A stretch of DNA of 64,000 nucleotides from Chloroflexi bacterium AL-N1 (GTDB lineage Bacteria; Chloroflexota; Chloroflexia; Chloroflexales; Roseiflexaceae). The stretch is taken from assembly GCA_013122435.1 (NCBI GenBank), contig WYDT01000003.1, positions 310,001 to 374,000 of the forward strand, read 5' to 3'. The stretch's first letter is position 1, and every line of letters starts with the position of its first letter. The notes under the pieces are model-generated. The model ran no database searches. It was not told the DNA's origin and was given only the letters and a program-made list of their open reading frames with translations. Of this stretch, positions 62,678 through 64,000 are shown piece by piece. The translations under genes were made by a program, and so were the position numbers.

Positions 62678-63817
62678 ATGGAAAGCCCGACGACACATAC
62701 ACTTATCTGGGTAATCGCAACGGTTGTATTTATCGCTGTTGCCAGCCTTTCAATCGGCCATCTGGCGCGCTGGGTTGCCAAATTGAGTGGAAAAACACTG
62801 GCCTTCCAGGAGCGCACCTTTGCTGGGTATGCGTTCGCGGCTCCCTGGCTGACTGGCTTTGCTCTGTTTGTCATCGGGCCAGCTATCTTCTCCATCTACT
62901 GGAGTTTTACCAAGTATGGTCTGCCCAATCCACCAGAGTGGGTTGGGGCAGCCAACTACCAGCGGCTGCTCACCGATAGCGCCTTCCGTGTTTCATTGCT
63001 GAATTCGCTCTACATGACTGTCTTTGGTGTTCCAGCGCAACTCGTAGTCGGGCTGTCGCTGGCAATGCTGCTCAACCAGGCGATCCGTGGTGTGCGGGTT
63101 TTCCGCATGGTGTTCTACCTGCCCGTGATCCTGGCTGGCAACGCGGCGATGCTACTCACCTGGCGGCTGATGTTAAGCCCCAATAACGGCGTTATCAATG
63201 CGGTACTGGGGTTTTTGAGCAATACGTTTCCCCCCTTTCAATGGGTTATGCGCCTTGGTATTTTTGTCACTGAGGTGAGCAATGCCGCCTTTGCTGGTCT
63301 GCAGCGTGGCAACATGACCATTCTCGAAAACACCATCGCCAATGGCTTCCCTGTCGCCGATCGCCTGCCGTTGTGGTATCAAAGTCCGCTCTGGTCGAAG
63401 CCCTCTTTGGTACTGGTGGGGGCCTGGAGCGCCGGTATGATGATGGTGGTCTTCCTGGCTGCATTGAAGAATGTTCCACAAACAATGTACGAGGCGGCAG
63501 AAGTCGATGGCGCGTCGCCCTTGCAGCGCTTCCGCCATATCACCCTGCCGTTGATTGCTCACGCGACTTTTTATAACTTAATCATCGGCATTATTGCGAC
63601 ACTGCAGATTTTCGAGCAGGCGTACATCCTGACCCGTGATGGTGGTCCGGCCCAATCAACATACTTTGTGGCCTATTACCTCTGGCGGGCGACGTTCCGC
63701 TTTAATGAGGTGGGGTATGGGGCAGCGATGTCGTGGGTGTTGCTGCTGATCATTCTGGTTATCACCTTAGTGCAATTTCGCCTTGCTAATCGCTGGGTGT
63801 ATTACGAAACGAAGTAG
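62678..63817 (+). CDS. ABC transporter permease, carbohydrate type (MalF-like)
   Basis: A 379-residue inner-membrane permease with about eight transmembrane helices. The N-terminal helix (residues 10-30) precedes the first MalF-type core helix, FAAPWLTGFALFVIGPAIFSIYWS. The EAA loop that docks the ATPase is YEAAEVDGASPLQRFRHITLPL near residue 270. An unusual loop of about 60 residues (near 195-255) sits between core helices. The start follows GGAGG, 16 bp after the binding-protein stop. It partners the truncated permease gene at the window end. Confidence 0.92.
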   Translation: MESPTTHTLIWVIATVVFIAVASLSIGHLARWVAKLSGKTLAFQERTFAGYAFAAPWLTGFALFVIGPAIFSIYWSFTKYGLPNPPEWVGAANYQRLLTDSAFRVSLLNSLYMTVFGVPAQLVVGLSLAMLLNQAIRGVRVFRMVFYLPVILAGNAAMLLTWRLMLSPNNGVINAVLGFLSNTFPPFQWVMRLGIFVTEVSNAAFAGLQRGNMTILENTIANGFPVADRLPLWYQSPLWSKPSLVLVGAWSAGMMMVVFLAALKNVPQTMYEAAEVDGASPLQRFRHITLPLIAHATFYNLIIGIIATLQIFEQAYILTRDGGPAQSTYFVAYYLWRATFRFNEVGYGAAMSWVLLLIILVITLVQFRLANRWVYYETK

Positions 63818-63829
63818 AGGATATCACTA

Positions 63830-64000
63830 ATGAAAGCGATCAATCAAGTTAACACCCATGAAACCCCGAATCGTATGATGCGAGGCAGTGATATTCCTTT
63901 ACGGGCACGTTTCCGTCGCATTACTCGGCGGGTGATGTTGTACCTCGTTGTGTTGAGTGGCAGCCTCCTGATGATCTTCCCCTTGTTCTGGATGGTCTCC
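63830..64000 (+). CDS. ABC transporter permease, MalG-like (truncated by window end)
   Basis: The first 57 residues of a second sugar permease. After a polar N-terminus comes RRVMLYLVVLSGSLLMIFPLFWMVS, the first transmembrane helix of MalG-type proteins, where PLFWMVS is nearly invariant. It starts 12 bp after the first permease gene, with AGAGGA upstream. The rest, and the ATPase if local, lies beyond 64000. Confidence 0.88.
   Translation, partial: MKAINQVNTHETPNRMMRGSDIPLRARFRRITRRVMLYLVVLSGSLLMIFPLFWMVS

Overview
The window (64 kb, visually about 50% G+C) looks like chromosomal DNA of a free-living Chloroflexota bacterium, perhaps a Herpetosiphon-like filamentous member. This is an inference from content: DUF4397 repeat proteins, secreted proteins ending in an LPLVxR-like tail, large NB-ARC/TPR/LuxR regulators, DUF574-type methyltransferases, an F420/flavin-type luciferase-like oxidoreductase, and Shine-Dalgarno-led genes at moderate density. 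No phage, plasmid, rRNA operon or intact insertion sequence was seen. One tRNA gene, tRNA-Thr(UGU), is present.

Layout. 0-9 kb: a DUF1361 membrane protein with a PQQ-type beta-propeller protein, a DUF2237 protein, a DinB-like protein, a Tat-exported PhoD phosphatase, a patatin-like lipase and an acyl-CoA synthetase. 9-20.7 kb: a secreted protein, a duplicated-domain protein, an LLM oxidoreductase, two paralogous DUF574 methyltransferases (12.3 and 19.8 kb), a divergent P450/TetR pair, an MBL hydrolase in tandem with an alpha/beta hydrolase fused to a (frameshifted) cyclic-nucleotide-binding domain, and TauE/SafE. 20.7-26.4 kb: a frameshifted endonuclease/exonuclease/phosphatase gene, an alpha/beta hydrolase, a YgeY-like M20 peptidase, and a MerR regulator with a textbook 19-bp-spacer promoter driving itself and a BtrH-like protein. 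26.4-27.6 kb is gene-poor with scattered repeats. 27.6-35 kb: tRNA-Thr, a secreted beta-helix (pectate-lyase-3) protein, an S9 peptidase, a two-domain polyphosphate:AMP phosphotransferase, an array of short direct repeats with an adjoining inverted repeat, and a MarR regulator.

35-47.3 kb is a cell-envelope block: an LCP ligase carrying an N-terminal zinc-finger-like motif, an SH3/NlpC-P60 peptidoglycan hydrolase, RmlA- and RmlD-type dTDP-sugar genes, a two-headed GT2 glycosyltransferase, an AAC(6')-like acetyltransferase, a GT39-like membrane glycosyltransferase and an acyltransferase-3. Together they could make, modify and attach a deoxysugar-containing surface glycan. 48-55 kb: SufE, a tandem-fused phosphofructokinase strikingly like the eukaryotic enzyme, GpsA, a polysaccharide deacetylase and a six-repeat DUF4397 surface protein. 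55-64 kb: a nucleoside deaminase whose 5' end is duplicated 1.86 kb away, flanking an unknown secreted protein; a coiled-coil protein; a LuxR/NB-ARC regulator; and the start of a sugar ABC importer cut by the window end.

The best candidates for a second look are the eukaryotic-type double PFK, the BtrH/MerR unit, the 75-bp duplication around the unknown secreted gene, the half-hairpin direct repeats at 33.9-34.1 kb, and the zinc-finger/LCP fusion. Two genes (15.8-17.2 kb and 21.0-21.9 kb) each carry a single-base frameshift in a short homopolymer, so they are either recent pseudogenes or sequencing errors. I did not find a clear defence system or CRISPR array.
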